From Hyperoodon ampullatus (Eukaryota; Chordata; Mammalia; Artiodactyla; Ziphiidae), in NCBI GenBank assembly GCA_949752795.1, contig OX457057.1, positions 8,794,632-8,858,631 of the forward strand: DNA of 64,000 bases, given 5' to 3'. The notes beneath the pieces are model-generated. The model was given only the letters and a program-made list of their open reading frames with translations, was not told where the DNA came from and did not search any database. Positions 43,766 to 55,389 of the stretch are shown here, piece by piece. Every line of letters starts with the position of its first letter. The stretch's first letter is position 1. The translations under genes were made by a program, and so were the position numbers.

Positions 43766-44029
43766 AAGAAGAAGGAGGAGGAGGGGGAGGGGGAGGGGAG
43801 GGGAGGGAAGGGGGAGGGGAGGGGAGGGAAGGGGGAGGGGAGGGGAGGGGAGGGAAGGGGGAGGGGAGGGGAGGGGGGAGGGGGGGAGGGGAGGGGAGGG
43901 GGGGAGGGGAGGGGAGGGGAGGGGGGGAGGGGAGGGGAGGGGGGGAGGGGAGGGGAGGGGAGGGGGGGAGGGGAGGGGAGGGGAGGGGAGGGGGAGGGGA
44001 GGGGGAGGGGAGGGGAGAAGGAGAAGAAG
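43766..44029 (+). repeat. 264-base pure purine GGGGA minisatellite
   Basis: No pyrimidine from 43766 to 44029. The core is a variable (G3-7)A array. The strand can form G-quadruplexes, and as a homopurine-homopyrimidine duplex it can form triplex (H-DNA). It gives a Gly/Glu/Arg-repeat frame that is not a gene. It lies directly 5' of a MIR. Confidence 0.98.
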
Positions 44030-44250
44030 CAGCAGCTAATATTTATTTAGAGCTTGGTGTGTGCCATGCACTGTGCTAAATACTATTTTTTCACTGAGAC
44101 GATCTCATTTAGTAAACTCTTTATAGCCACTACTGTGAGAAAGGTACTTTTACCATCCCCATTTTATAGATGAGATGATTAAGGCTCAGCAAGGTGAAGT
44201 GACTTTCCCATGGTCACATAGCTGCTAAGGAATGGAACAGAAATATGGCT
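44030..44250 (-). mobile_element. MIR SINE
   Basis: 'gcagctaatatttatttaga', 'gccatgcactgtgctaaata', 'cattttatagatgagatgat', 'gactttcccatggtcacata'. Confidence 0.87.
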
Positions 44251-44259
44251 TTACTGGGA

Positions 44260-45925
44260 GTAGTGGAATCAGATGCTGGGCTCAGAGGCTCTGCTTCAGA
44301 CATGGTTGGAGAGAAAATAGAAATAAAGGGATAAGAGCTAAGGACAAAGCAGCCCTTTATAGCTCCAACTTCTTACAGAAGAAGGCCTTTCAGTTAGTCG
44401 TGAAGACAGAGAACAGGGGAAGCAGCTTATCGGCACCAAGAGACATTTAACTCAGACCCTGGAAGACCCTCCAACAGACATCACTAGAGTGGGGGACCAG
44501 GGGAACGCAGAATCTCATTCTCTGCAGCCCTGCAGTTGGGTGGATCATTTGACTATCGGAGTCATCTTTAATTAACACCTGGAGGGAAAGAAGGCTTCAG
44601 GGAGGTGCCCCGAGGCTGGGCAGGGCTCTCTGAGTCCAGCATTCCCAGGCCCCTGTAAACAGGCATTCTCTCCTGCAGGCAAAACGTGGAGTAGAGGGCA
44701 GGGAGTCCGAGGATGAGGCTCTAGGAGGGGGATTCTTGTGACTTTCCACACCGGCGCCAGCTTCCACTGCCACCACCAGTTCCACTTTATGGCAGGCATA
44801 TTTCAAAGGCCCAGTTCCATTTGCATTTTTAAAACCCCGCTGATGGCCTGAGGAAATTGCATGCTTCCAGTGTTCCTGGGAACCACACTCCCACCTCCTC
44901 CTTTACTCCACTGGGCCTCGGCCTCTGAACCTTCTGTTCCCAGAAGATCCCACATCAAGGGCGGGCCAAACCCAGCCCCCACTGGAGAGCATCTGGAGGT
45001 CCCAGGAGGCCAGGGAGGACTCCAAGGAGGGTGTGGCTGAGGGGGCCACAGCTATGACCAGCTAGACAGCATGAAGCTAGGACCCAAATCCACTAAAAAT
45101 AGTTCCCAGGGAAGTGAGGGCTGTGTCCCCAGGCATGGGCTGAGGGTGGCACACGGAGCACATCAATATCGCTCCCTGTGGATTTGTCTGACTGGGAGGA
45201 ACAGTGAATGAGCCTTGGAGAGCTTTGAGGAGGCTCCTGGAAGCAGCCTTCAAACCAATGGAAAAGCGTAAACCATTCGCCCTCAGAGAAAACCCTTTGC
45301 TTTCAGCTGGACTTGGGAACACACTTTGTGTCTCCCTTATAAACAAACCTTCCCCTGGTTCTCCTTCCTCCCACCCTCTCCCATGGTGCCATGTTCTCTG
45401 CCCTCCCTCTGGGATGTGGCAAGAGAGACTAGACGTTTTCAAGGCCATGCTGAGTCTGTTCCTCCGTGCGCATGTGTCAGATTTGGCCTCTGATCTGGGG
45501 GCAGTCACACACGTGCTCTCCACTTCTCAGGAAAGGTCTCCTGTCTCTCTCTCCGCTCACAGCTCAGGGAGGCACCCTTCACACAGGAGCTGTCCTAAAC
45601 CCTAATGTCTTCGAGGCCAGATGGGACCACTGGGAGTTCCCTGATAGATCTGGCCAGCCTGGCAGTGGTTCCCACGACGATCTTGAGTACATAGGGAGTG
45701 AGTGCCAGGGTAGGGACACCGGCTCGGGCCATTCGCTTCTGCATAGATGAGCTCTCAGGGCGTCCAGAATCATAAACATCCATGTGTCCGGTTGGCAGCC
45801 AGCCACTGGGAACAGCTCCCAGGGGCTGCACACCAGAGAGTCAGAGCAGGGATGGAAGGTGAGGAACAAACAGAAGCTCCACTCAGCCCTTCCATGTTAG
45901 AGGTGCTCCCAACTCAGTTTTCCTC
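44260..45925. other. Unique non-coding sequence
   Basis: No repeat family confidently recognised. 44530-44590 has a compact AT-rich motif group ('catttgactatcggagtcat', 'ctttaattaacacctgg') that could be regulatory. No open frame resembles a known protein. Confidence 0.4.
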
Positions 45926-45943
45926 TTTTAAAAAGAAGGACTG

Positions 45944-46150
45944 GGCTTCCCTGGTGGCGCAGTGGTTGAGAGTCCGCCTGCCGATGCAGGGGACACGGGT
46001 ACGTGCCCCAGTCCGGGAGGATCCCACATGCTGCGGAGCGGCTGGGCTCGTGAGCCATGGCCGCTGAGCCTGCGCGTCCGGAGCCTGTTCTCCGCAACGG
46101 GAGAGGCCACAACAGTGAGAGGCCCGCGTACCGCAAAAAAAAAAAAAAAA
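45944..46150 (+). mobile_element. CHR-2 type tRNA-derived SINE
   Basis: Full-length CHR-2 with poly(A). Target-site duplication aaaaagaaggactg at 45930-45943 and aaaaagaagggctg at 46151-46164. It lies about 0.7 kb upstream of the CpG island. Confidence 0.93.
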
Positions 46151-47160
46151 AAAAAGAAGGGCTGCGGCATGGATTGAGCATCCGTGTGTGGGTATGGGGC
46201 CTGGTGTTTCATTTTAGAATTCACTCGTGTTTCTATCTGCCCTGTAAGCTGGGAACTTCCTAGAGACAGGGCTTGCAGTTCGACTCCCTCTCTATTTCCT
46301 CTATCTGCTCTCAGCACACACTGAGGATGTATCGTAAACTCCTGGCTCACCCCTCACACAACAGTAGCAATGGCCTCCCTTCGTTCTGGCTTCTATATGT
46401 AAAACCCCTCCATCCGGCTGCTGGGGGCTGGCAACCGGTCCTCTTTCAAGGCATCCCCCTTGGCTCTCCCTGGGTGACACCAATGCCAATGTCCTCTGAG
46501 TCTTTCTCTCCTGATGGAGAGAAATGAGCCAGGCAATAGCCTTGGCTCCCTGGCCCCTTCTCCTTGTGGCCCGCGAACCAGGGATATAGGCAGACCGTGT
46601 ACTAAGGCTGGAGGGATGCCCGGTCCCAGGAGCTGGCATGGCTCTGGGCTCTGGTGCCAGAGAGATGAATGGAAATGGGAGGAAGGGACGGCGCCAGGAG
46701 CCTGGGCTTGGCAGCTCCCTCCGGAGGAGACCTGAGGATGCCCTCCAGTGTCCAGGAGGCTGGTGGCCTGCCAAGGCCGGGCGGACGGGGAGAGGAGAGC
46801 GGGCTAGGAGACAGGTGGGAATCTAGGAAAGGGGGGGCGGGGCAGGGGACCCTGTCAGGGCCGTTTGCAGAGGCGGGGACTGACCCACAGGGGTCGCTGC
46901 GCCCCTCGCAGTCCCCGCCCGCAGGCTTTGAGAGCCCGGCTATACCACAGCGCGGCTCTCGCAGGGGGTGCGGCGGCCACCGTGGCGCCTGGCGGCGGGC
47001 TTTGGAGACAGCAGGGAGCGGCGGAGCGCCAGCCTTCGCCGGCTACTGACTCAAAGCCCGGCGGCGGGGAGGCCGACGGCGCCAGGGTCTGGGAGACGGT
47101 GTGGCCCCAGAGCCTGCCCTGCACACCCCCACGCCCCGTGGTAGGAGCCCGGACCCAAAC

Positions 47161-47183
47161 AAAGGCGGGCGACGAATAAAAGG
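47161..47183 (+). promoter_or_regulatory. GC-box and TATA-like box
   Basis: The GC-box 'ggcgggc' (47164-47170) lies just upstream of the A/T core AATAAAAGG (47175-47183), which differs from the TATAAAAGG consensus at one base. It is the only A/T-rich patch in its GC-rich neighbourhood. It predicts transcription start about 25-30 bases downstream, near 47205. Confidence 0.6.
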
Positions 47184-47204
47184 CGGCGGCGGCGCAGCGA
47201 GCTC

Positions 47205-47425
47205 TCGGTGCGCGCTGGGGAGCGAGACACACAGCTGGGTGAGCACGCTCTGTGCGCTCTGGAGCGGAGCGGGGAAAGCCGGCCTCCTGCAGCTCCGAAG
47301 AGCTTCTGTCTGCGACTCCCGCGAGGGGACAAGTCCGCACGGCAGGGTGGCCGCAGCCCTCGGCCCCCTACGGCGCGCCTCCCTCCCGCGCCCGCGGCTC
47401 AGCCAGCTCAGCTTGGCCAGCCGAG
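47205..47425 (+). other. Candidate untranslated first exon
   Basis: Begins at the start site predicted by the TATA-like box and ends at CCGAG|GTGAGT (donor GT at 47426-47427), a near-consensus 5' splice site. There is no ATG anywhere between the TATA box and the donor, so the exon would be wholly 5' UTR, about 220 bases. A weaker alternative donor, GG|GTGAGC, lies near 47239. Downstream sequence to 64 kb would be intron 1, since no coding exon is recognisable there. I do not recognise the gene from this exon. Confidence 0.5.
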
Positions 47426-48962
47426 GTGAGTGCGACGGCCGCTGGGCGCCATCCGGGTCGGGGCATGGGGATGCATTGCTCGGAGGAGGGGGGCAAGCCC
47501 TCCGCGCCGCCCCCACCCCGGCCTGCGCGGCTCTGTACGTGAAGTTCTCCCGCTGTCCAGCCAGCCCGGGATGCGGGCCTCGGATCCTCCGGGAAAGCCG
47601 GCTGGTGGCGGGCAGAGCCCAGAGCTAGCCCCCCGCGGCCGAGCTCCAGCTCCTTACCAACTCCCCGCGGGGCCCGAGCAGCCTGGGTCTGCACCAGCCT
47701 GTTTGATGCCCACAAACGGCGAGGCTTCCGACCTCTCGTCCCCTGCTAGTCCCTACGGATGGATGACTGATTCCGGAAAAGTTGAGCATCAGTCTGAAGC
47801 CGCCCGGGATCAGTCTCTCACCCCAGCTGGAGCTCAGGGAGGGGACTGGAAAAGATTAATGACCTCCTGGCCATCCACTTTCTACCTTAACGCACTCATG
47901 CTCTCGACGGGACCTTCCCGGAGTGCTGGGGCCCAGTTAACCTAGCAACCGGTCCAACCGGGCGCGCGGGAGCTCCGGGGCAGACCGGGTAGGCTCTGGA
48001 AGCTGAGCACGAGAGGGTCTCCGGGCCCTGCTGAGAACGCTAGTGAGTTTGGAGATGGGGTGGGCAGCCAGCAGTGGTGGCGCTGAGGGTGTGGGGCAGA
48101 TTCTCGGCGCGAGGGGCGCCGACTCCTGGGAGCAACCCCGCCACTGGGAGAACTTTTCCAAACTCCCTGGGGGGCCCGCAGCTGGGCTAGGAAGGCGCCT
48201 CCTAGGAGGCGTCCTTTCCTCGGCCCCTCTTTGCTCCACAGTTGGCCCCAGGTTCCTCTTGAGACTGGGCGCAGGTGCCCGCCCGTCCACGCCCGGGGTC
48301 AGTTCCGCGGACAGCACCTGGAGGCGGCCTCGGAGACTCACAACCCCCGCGCACGTGCCCACGGGCCCAAGAGCACACAGACCCACAGTCCATGCCCACA
48401 CTGACACAGGTCTACCCGCAAACAATCCAAAGATCCACACGCACGTGAACAAACACAGATCTTCCCACAAGCACCAGCAAGCCGAGCAGTATCTTCACTC
48501 AGGTCCTGCTGTCTCTGGACATCTGACTGAGCCTCAGACTTCAGAGCTCACCTCTGGGTGCCCACAGGGATGCCCAGTGACTCACAGAGCTGCTCAGGCT
48601 CCCTCCCTCAGCCTCAGCCCTCCTCCCCGCCCCCCATGCACACACACCCTTTGAGGGAAGCAGCGGGTCACAAAGAAAACCCTCCCCCCACCCCAGTGCA
48701 GACTTGGTCAGGAACCAGGATATCTGCCAAATGGAAGGAGTAGCCTGGCCCAGTGGAAGCGGCAAACAGAAACCCAGCCTTACAGGATCTTGGTATTGGG
48801 CTCAGAGCCCATTTTTCTCAGCTCACCACCCTCATGCCTGCTCCCCTTTCTTACTTCAGACAAAGCTCCTACAACCAAGGTCCACATCCGTCTCTCTGCA
48901 TATTCTTTGCTTGCACTTTCTGTCTCTTTGTTTCCCTGCTCGGTTCCCCTCCCCCATGTTTA

Positions 48963-48966
<4 letters not shown>

Positions 48967-49006
<40 letters not shown>
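48967..49006 (+). repeat. (CA)n microsatellite
   Basis: About 20 uninterrupted CA units in the putative first intron. Likely polymorphic. Confidence 0.97.
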
Positions 49007-49008
<2 letters not shown>

Positions 49009-49344
49009 TTTGTCTTTCCCAATTCCTCTTTCCCAGCTGCCTGCACTCTCTCCCCAACTTTCCTGCAGCCTGGGTCTGGTCCAGTCGGTCTTTGCTCCGA
49101 TGCGGCCACAGCTGACCCTGAGGGGCAGCTGACTTCATGCTCCCTGCAGAATCCACGCCCCCATACCTCTCTCTTTGGAAGTCTGACCTTCCTCCCCATG
49201 GGGAGCTTCTGCCCCCTTCCCCGGAAAATCTCCACGGCGAGATGACACAGATCCTTCACAGTCTCTCTGAGGGGCCAGGATTCCTCAGTTCTGGAATCGC
49301 AGCAAGCCCCTTAAAATCCAGAAACTGAGCTGAGAGAGGAAGAG

Positions 49345-49515
49345 TAACAGAGTGGTGTAGTGGAAGGAACACTGGCGTGGAAGTGGGGAGGCAGGTCCTA
49401 GATTCAGCGTGGCCACAGGCTCCCAGTGTGTCCGTGGGCAAATTCCCTTCTCTGAGCCTTAGGCTTCCCCATCTGTACAAGGACAGGGCTGGTTGAGGTG
49501 ACCTTCTAGGGTCCC
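49345..49515 (+). mobile_element. MIR SINE
   Basis: tRNA-like start 'gagtggtgtagtggaaggaa', then 'gtgtccgtgggcaaattccc', 'ttctctgagccttaggcttc', 'cccatctgtacaagga'. Confidence 0.7.
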
Positions 49516-49519
49516 AGTT

Positions 49520-50180
49520 TGGCCCTAATAATGTGGGACACTGGCTTTCTCCTGAGTCTCTTGGGTGTGGGTGGGATTGAAAATTGTGATTCTAACTCCA
49601 GAGTTTATGGTACCTTTCCCCTTCCTCAGAGCACCCACCACCGGTGAAGGCATCCTGTCCCCTGAGCAATGGATGTTCAGATGATTTCCTTTATAGGACC
49701 AGAGATGTCAAGTAATCTTCTTGAGGTCACACCACTGAAGTGCCATCTCCACTGGGGCAGGCATTGATTCTACTGTCAGTGTATCCTCTGCATGAACCAC
49801 TGGTTGTGCTGGTGGAAGCTTGGTGAATGAATGAATGAGTGGAAGGGTCAGGACTAAAACCTGGATCCCCTGACCCTCGGAATCTTGGAATTATGGTTTA
49901 AGCCCTTTTCTCTGATAGTTTAGACATGTTTCCCTTGTCTCCTCATTTCCCCTTCCACTCACCTGGTCATTCAAAGGCGGATGGAATTGTCTGAGTCCCT
50001 TCCCCCCTTAAGGCAGACTCTGGGCTGGTTGCAAACGACCACAGAGAAGGGACTAGCTGAGAGCAGCTTTAGAGGCCATGCCTGGTGGGTAGAGGCTTGG
50101 CAGTCAACTCCAAGTCCCGAAGACTCTACCAAGTAGGCTGTCCACGGGCAGCTGGCCAGGATCTGCAGCCGGGTGGGAAG
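49520..50180. other. Mostly unique, with possible MIR/L2 scraps
   Basis: Fragments such as 'gtcaagtaatcttcttgagg' and 'tggtgaatgaatgaatgagt' suggest eroded MIR/L2 pieces. No gene seen. Confidence 0.35.
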
Positions 50181-50184
50181 ACAG

Positions 50185-50330
50185 TCATCGCTACCATTTG
50201 GCTAAGCAACCACTTCTCACAGCCCCATGAGCTGGGTACTGCGAAAATCACCTCTACAGATGAGCGAAGCGAGATGCTGAAAGATGAGGTGCTTTCCCTG
50301 AGGGTAATCAGCCAGCCCGCTCTCAGTCAT
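50185..50330 (-). mobile_element. MIR SINE, diverged
   Basis: 'gctaccatttggctaagcaa', 'cacagccccatgagctgggt', 'ctctacagatgagcgaagcg'. Confidence 0.52.
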
Positions 50331-50346
50331 AAAAATAGGTGCCCCA

Positions 50347-50564
50347 GGGCTTCCCTGGTGGCGCAGTGGTTGAGAGTCCGCCTGCCGATGCAGGGGACAC
50401 GGGTTCGTGCCCCGGTCCGGGAAGATCCCACATGCCGCAGAGCGGCTGGGCCCGTGAGCCATGGCCGCTGAGCCTGCACGTCCGGAGCCTGTGCTCCGCA
50501 ACGGGAGAGGCCACAACAGTGAGAGGCCCGCGTACCGCAAAAAAAAAAAAAAAAAAAAAAAAAA
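50347..50564 (+). mobile_element. CHR-2 type tRNA-derived SINE
   Basis: Full-length CHR-2 with about 26 A at its end. Perfect target-site duplication aggtgcccca at 50337-50346 and 50565-50574. Confidence 0.95.
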
Positions 50565-50879
50565 AGGTGCCCCAAAAGGGTGGTGGTGGCGGCAGCAGTG
50601 GTTGCTAATGAGATTATTGGTGTTGATAATGATGTGAGCGTTATGATGCTTGGAAACTCAGTGATTTGCCTCTTTGGTTCCCTTCCCCCTCTTTGAAATT
50701 GCTCCCCACCCGAACCTCTTATATTCTTCCCCCACCTATACTTGGAGAAACCGAGAGCTTGGACAGTGAGGCAGGGGTGTCTGATCATCTGTCACTCTTA
50801 GCCAAGGAAGAGGGCTTGTCATCTGAAAGCTTCCTTCTCTTGCCCACCCTTCCCACACCTGAGCATGTCTCCGGCCAGA

Positions 50880-51100
50880 GAAGCCTGGAGCAGCGTCAAA
50901 GTCTGTCAAAAAACCCTTGCAAGCTGGGTTCCACATGCAAAGCCCAGGGAAAATAAGTAAAGAGGGCAGTGTTGGCCCGAAATAGAAACATGCACCAACT
51001 CACAAATATGCATGTTTTCCAAAAGTTGCATTTCACGGGCAAAACAGCGTAGCTCATGCTCCAGCTGCTCGACTGAGGCCGGAAGCAAGTATGCTGCCAG
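50880..51100. promoter_or_regulatory. Candidate regulatory element
   Basis: Unique sequence with 'gtcaaagtctgtcaaaaaac', 'tccacatgcaaagcccaggg', 'caaatatgcatgttttccaa'. Octamer-like and TCF-like cores; inference only. Confidence 0.28.
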
Positions 51101-51329
51101 GACTGGTCCAGGGAAGGTGGAGCCTCCCCCGCGAGCTCACTCCCTGCCTGGCCCTGGGAGAGCAGACGGTGCTCCACTCTTCACCAGCTGGAAGGCACAC
51201 AGGTGGGAGGACTGAGATGATGTGTGTCTGGTAGTCAGAGCTCTTTGGAAATGGGCATCAAACAAGGCCGATGGCCTTGGTTCCTCTGCCTTACAATGGG
51301 AGCAGCAGGCTTGTAATGACAATCCTGAT

Positions 51330-51545
51330 CATAATAGCTGCCATTTGTTGAGTACCTACCATGTGCCAGGTACCAAGCATTTACACGTGTAAATGGAAGG
51401 GGTCACTTAACCTCGCAACCATCTCATGACATATGGATTGTTATCCACTTAATATGAGGGGAAACCAAGGTTCGGAGAAGTCAAGAGGTCTGCCCAAGGC
51501 CACACAGCTAGAAGGGGCCGAGTTGGGGTCAGATTTTCATCTGAA
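51330..51545 (-). mobile_element. MIR SINE
   Basis: 'tagctgccatttgttgagta', 'cctaccatgtgccaggtacc', 'ggaaaccaaggttcggagaa', 'gcccaaggccacacagctag'. Confidence 0.87.
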
Positions 51546-51591
51546 TGAAGCAAGAGCCCCTATTTTGCCCAGTACTCTGCATTGTTTCTGC

Positions 51592-51620
51592 CATTCATTC
51601 ATTCATTCATTTATTCAATA
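51592..51620 (+). repeat. (ATTC)n microsatellite
   Basis: Six ATTC-type units, followed by an A/T-rich stretch. Confidence 0.85.
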
Positions 51621-51879
51621 CATTTTTTTTTTGTCAAGAAACCCACTTATGTGATGGTTTTCAAAAGAATGTAAATTCATCTGCTGCTGGGCCAGAGGGA
51701 AAGGGCAGACTTTAGCTCTGGCCATCGCAGGATCAGTACTCCAGGCTTCCAGGCTGGGGCTGGAACTGGGTGTCTTACCTCTGCATCTTGGGCTGTGTCC
51801 CCAACCATGAGAGCCCAGACCTGTCTGCCTGGGGTGGGTGGGCTCAGGCGGGAGTCCCGCTGTGAAGCCTGGACTATGA

Positions 51880-52010
51880 AAAACAATTTAACTCCATAAG
51901 AGGTTAGGGCTGCGAGAGGCCTCTGCAGATGGGGAAGTTACTTCAGAGAGGGCAAGTGAGTTGCCCAGCATCACACAGCATGTTGGTGGCAGAGCCTGAA
52001 TCTCAGAATC
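51880..52010 (-). mobile_element. MIR SINE
   Basis: 'gcaagtgagttgcccagcat', 'cacacagcatgttggtggca', 'gagcctgaatctcagaatcc'. Confidence 0.68.
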
Positions 52011-52244
52011 CCAGGCTGGCGTGCCATGTGGCCAGGCTGGCCTCCTGGAGTATGTGGGAAGCGTCCACGTGGCCCCAGTGAAGGGGATTGAACGGGTGCA
52101 GGCAGTAAACCTAACACTTCCCTTCCAAGCACAGAGGTGAGATGCAGCTGGTTTTCACTGCCAAGCCCTCTCTTCCACATCCCCCCGATATCAAGACTGA
52201 CCCTGCTGACCTGCCCAGGTCACCCCATTCCTCACTGTGAACAG

Positions 52245-52430
52245 CACTAACAGATACGGAACATTTGCCATGTGCCAGGCACGGTGCTAAAAGCTTGACG
52301 TGGGCTAATTGATGTAATCCCCACAACGACCCTGGAAGGTAAGTGTGCACTTATTCCACTTTGCAATTGAAGGACCCAGGCTGGAGAGGTTGACTCACTT
52401 GCCCAAGGCCACACAGCTAGGAAAGAGGCA
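52245..52430 (-). mobile_element. MIR SINE
   Basis: 'atttgccatgtgccaggcac', 'ggtgctaaaagcttgacgtg', 'atgtaatccccacaacgacc', 'ttgcccaaggccacacagct'. Confidence 0.87.
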
Positions 52431-52439
52431 TGTGGAGCC

Positions 52440-53725
52440 CTTCAGAGCCCCTGCTAGCAGGTTTACTCTGGGGGTGAGAGGGAGAAGGTTTGGAACCAAA
52501 GCCAAGGGGACGGAGGAGCCCATGGGCAGCAGCAGGCTATTTATATGACACCTCTAGGTCTCGTCACGCTTGCTGGCATTGGTGCCAGCAGAGGCTGACC
52601 CTCTGCCAAAACCTGGAAGGAAGAAGCCCAGCGCAGGGTCCTGGGACCAGCCCCTGGGGGACGTTAGCGAAGCGTAGGGTCTGGGTATGTTTCTCCCTGA
52701 ACTCAAGGGAAAGAACCCGCTAGGCATGTGGGACTCCCAGCGATGCCCTTAGTCCTGGCATCCTGCTTTCTCTCTTTGCTCCTCCCTGTGAGGGAACTAG
52801 ACTGGGAATCTGGGCAGTTTGGAAAGGGCCATTGGGTGGAAGATTAGGGTCTTGCTGTATCAGTGAACTTGACCGCTGGGAATGAGGAAGTAGTGGTGAC
52901 AGTGGGAAGGACTGGCTTGGATTTAGATACCATCAGGTGCCATCCAGGTCTCTTATAGGGGGCACTCCCTGGAACTAGGGAATGCTGTCCTGGGATACAG
53001 TGTCCAGAGGCTTAAATCTCCTCTACCAGAAAAAGCCTTCTCCTTAATCCCCCACCCCACGAGTGTCTGCCTGAGCAGCCCCACTGTGTGCCAGGCATGC
53101 CGAAGTGGAAAAGCCTCAGCCTCTGTCCTTGTAGAGCTCACCAGAGTCTCCCATCCCTGCCCCAGCACCACCTTACCTGGACCAGAAGTGATGGATGATA
53201 AGTAGTAGCTCACCCAGGCCCCCCATCAGAAGTAGAAGAGGGACCCAGGTGCCCTCTGGGGCAGAAGAACATGATCCAGGCCAGTGGTCATTTCACAGTG
53301 AGAAGGAAATTTGCTGTGGGTGGTGCCTGCAGTACACTTGGGTGCCCTCTCCAGCTTGATGTCTTGGTGGGAGAGGAGGTACGGTAGGGAAGGCTCATCC
53401 CCGCCCAGCCATCTGCTTGAGGCATCCAACACACATACCAGCACCTGGACGATGCGTCCTTTGCCAAACCTTGTTAATAGAGGAGACATGACTGCCAGCT
53501 GGAAGCCACTCCTGTCATGAAGGAGAATGTGGCGATCTTGTCTCGGAGGAAGGCAGCTTAAATGGGGTCGGAGTTGGAACAGTTGTGGCAAACTGGAGTT
53601 CCTGGGGTGTTTGGGGAGAAGTATGTGTTTCACCCCCGCTGTTCCCACTGTATTGGCCTTTGCACTGTCCTGGAGGATTTCTCGTGCTCTTAGTCAGGAG
53701 GGTTCTGCCGGGTGATCACCCCAGT
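52440..53725. other. Unique non-coding sequence
   Basis: No confident repeat except an L2-like scrap near 53080-53150 ('ctgtgtgccaggcatgccga'). Open frames lack recognisable domains. Confidence 0.38.
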
Positions 53726-53729
53726 GATA

Positions 53730-53950
53730 ACGATGATTATCATAGTGGCCAACGTATTTTGACTGTTTACTCCCTGCTAGGCACTGGGCTTAGGGCTTTA
53801 TAGGTATTATCTTATTGCAGCTTCATACCTGCTCTATGAGAGAGTTACCATTGTTCCATTTTAAAGATGAGAAATGTGAAACACAGACTGAACAGCTTGC
53901 CAGTAAGCCACGGAAACAGGACTCAAACCCAGGCAAGCTGGCCTCAGTGC
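53730..53950 (-). mobile_element. MIR SINE
   Basis: 'tttactccctgctaggcact', 'tataggtattatcttattgc', 'ccattttaaagatgagaaat', 'ggactcaaacccaggcaagc'. Confidence 0.82.
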
Positions 53951-53959
53951 ACGATCGTG

Positions 53960-55250
53960 ACCACCATATGATGATCGTGGCTCGTGCTTGGGCCTTTATA
54001 TCAACTTGATTTGGGTCCTTACAGATGAGTAGGATTGAAATCAAACGACCTTTTGGATCCTTCAGTAATCTGGGTGATTTGTACATATGGGCTCGGTCTG
54101 CATCCTGGTTGACAGGGTGACGTGGATTGACCATTTGCTCCTTGACTACCAAGCCACCGAACAGATCACTTTTCGGACATCCAAATGTGGGCAACATCTG
54201 GCAGACTGGCAGGGCTTTTCTGGCTTTCATCCAGAAGTTTCCCCTTTTCATCCCATGTAGATACAGCTGGGACTTGGCATACCTCTGGACATAATCATAT
54301 GTGAGAACTTTCTGTTTGAAATATTATTTGCTGGTTTTGTAATATCATCTTGTGACTTCACAGAGGCAGGATGCTGGTTTTGGTTCCTCTCTGCAATCCA
54401 GGCCTGGGAGACATTCAGCTAAGCTAGAGAGAAATCAGGCTTTGATCTCTCCGCAGCCAGAAGAAAAATAACCCCCTTCCCTTCTCCAACCAGCGAAGCT
54501 GGGAGGAGGCTGGCTGGTGAAGAGCATTGTAGGTTAGTAGCTGCTGCATGTTCCCTGCAAGGGTTCCTGACTTGGTGACCTGGTCTTCCAGAGGCTTTGA
54601 GTGGATGATCCCAGAGTAACAGAGCCAGAAATTTGTGATAAACAGGGACGAGTCAGCCAAGAGGCACTCTTGGGCATTAATGCTCATGAGAATAGATCTG
54701 GGATGTGAAGGTTCATGGAGCCTTACAGAGGAAAGGAGTTCAAGACACCACAAAGTTAAGATACTGATGATTTAACAGAAAGTCCTTATTTTATATAGCA
54801 AGCACCAAGAAGTGAATGAATGAAGATGAATGAATGAGTGAATGGACGCATAAACGTAGAATTGGTGAATGGGGCCGAGAGACTTTGACAGCCAGGGCCT
54901 GGGTTTGGCCACACCTGACCCCAAGTACTGACAAGGCCAAGGATTCTGTTCTTGTCCGCTGGAACACCCTTCAGCTCACAGTCAGGGAGACAGAGTCTGA
55001 ATCCTTGAACCTTGCCCTCTCACTGCATATCCCATCCCCACCCCGTTGTGCAGAGCCCTCTGGCCACCGGGCTTCTCTGGCTCCTGGCCGTGGCAGGGAT
55101 TGGAACCCAAGAGACTGCAAAGCTGATGGAGGCTGCAGCCCCAGCACCCTGAAAAATCTGCAACCCTCTTCACCTTCCCAGCTGCTTCCCTAGCCCCAAG
55201 CCACCCCGTCTTCTCTGTTATCACACTTCTGTGTCCTGGCTTTTTGAGCA
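53960..55250. other. Unique non-coding sequence
   Basis: No confident repeat or coding exon. A short ATGA-type repeat patch lies near 54816-54845. Confidence 0.38.
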
Positions 55251-55254
55251 CTCC

Positions 55255-55385
55255 AAATGACAGAACTAGGACATACCTGAAATCTCATTGAGTCCAGCCC
55301 TCCCATTTTACAGAAGGGCAAACTGAGGCCCAGGAAGGAAGAACGACTAGCCCAAGGTCATGAGCAGATAGGAGACTGAGCCCTA
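55255..55385 (-). mobile_element. MIR SINE
   Basis: 'cccattttacagaagggcaa', 'actgaggcccaggaaggaag', 'agcccaaggtcatgagcaga'. Confidence 0.78.
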
Positions 55386-55389
55386 TCAT

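Larger units (their letters stand above)
46780..48370. promoter_or_regulatory. CpG island promoter region
   Basis: The only extended stretch of the window with dense CpG, high GC and no interspersed repeats. CpGs are densest at about 46860-47670 and again at about 47950-48360. It contains the TATA-like box, GC-boxes and candidate first exon described separately. In mammals such islands mark promoters of housekeeping or developmental genes. The gene is not identified. Direction is taken as plus from the TATA-to-donor order. A divergent minus-strand transcript is possible. Confidence 0.85.

Noticed and set aside
43720..44079. 119-codon Gly/Glu/Arg-rich open frame
   Set aside because: A by-product of the purine minisatellite; no stop codon can arise in this frame from its G-rich units.
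47101..47628. 175-codon open frame across the CpG island
   Set aside because: Starts upstream of the TATA-like box and reads through the donor. Opposite-strand frames of 157-161 codons also exist, as expected for GC-rich DNA.
47932..47960. RFX X-box-like 'gttaacctagcaacc' in the CpG island
   Set aside because: Only the right half-site fits the consensus well; the left half has an extra base. Too weak to annotate.
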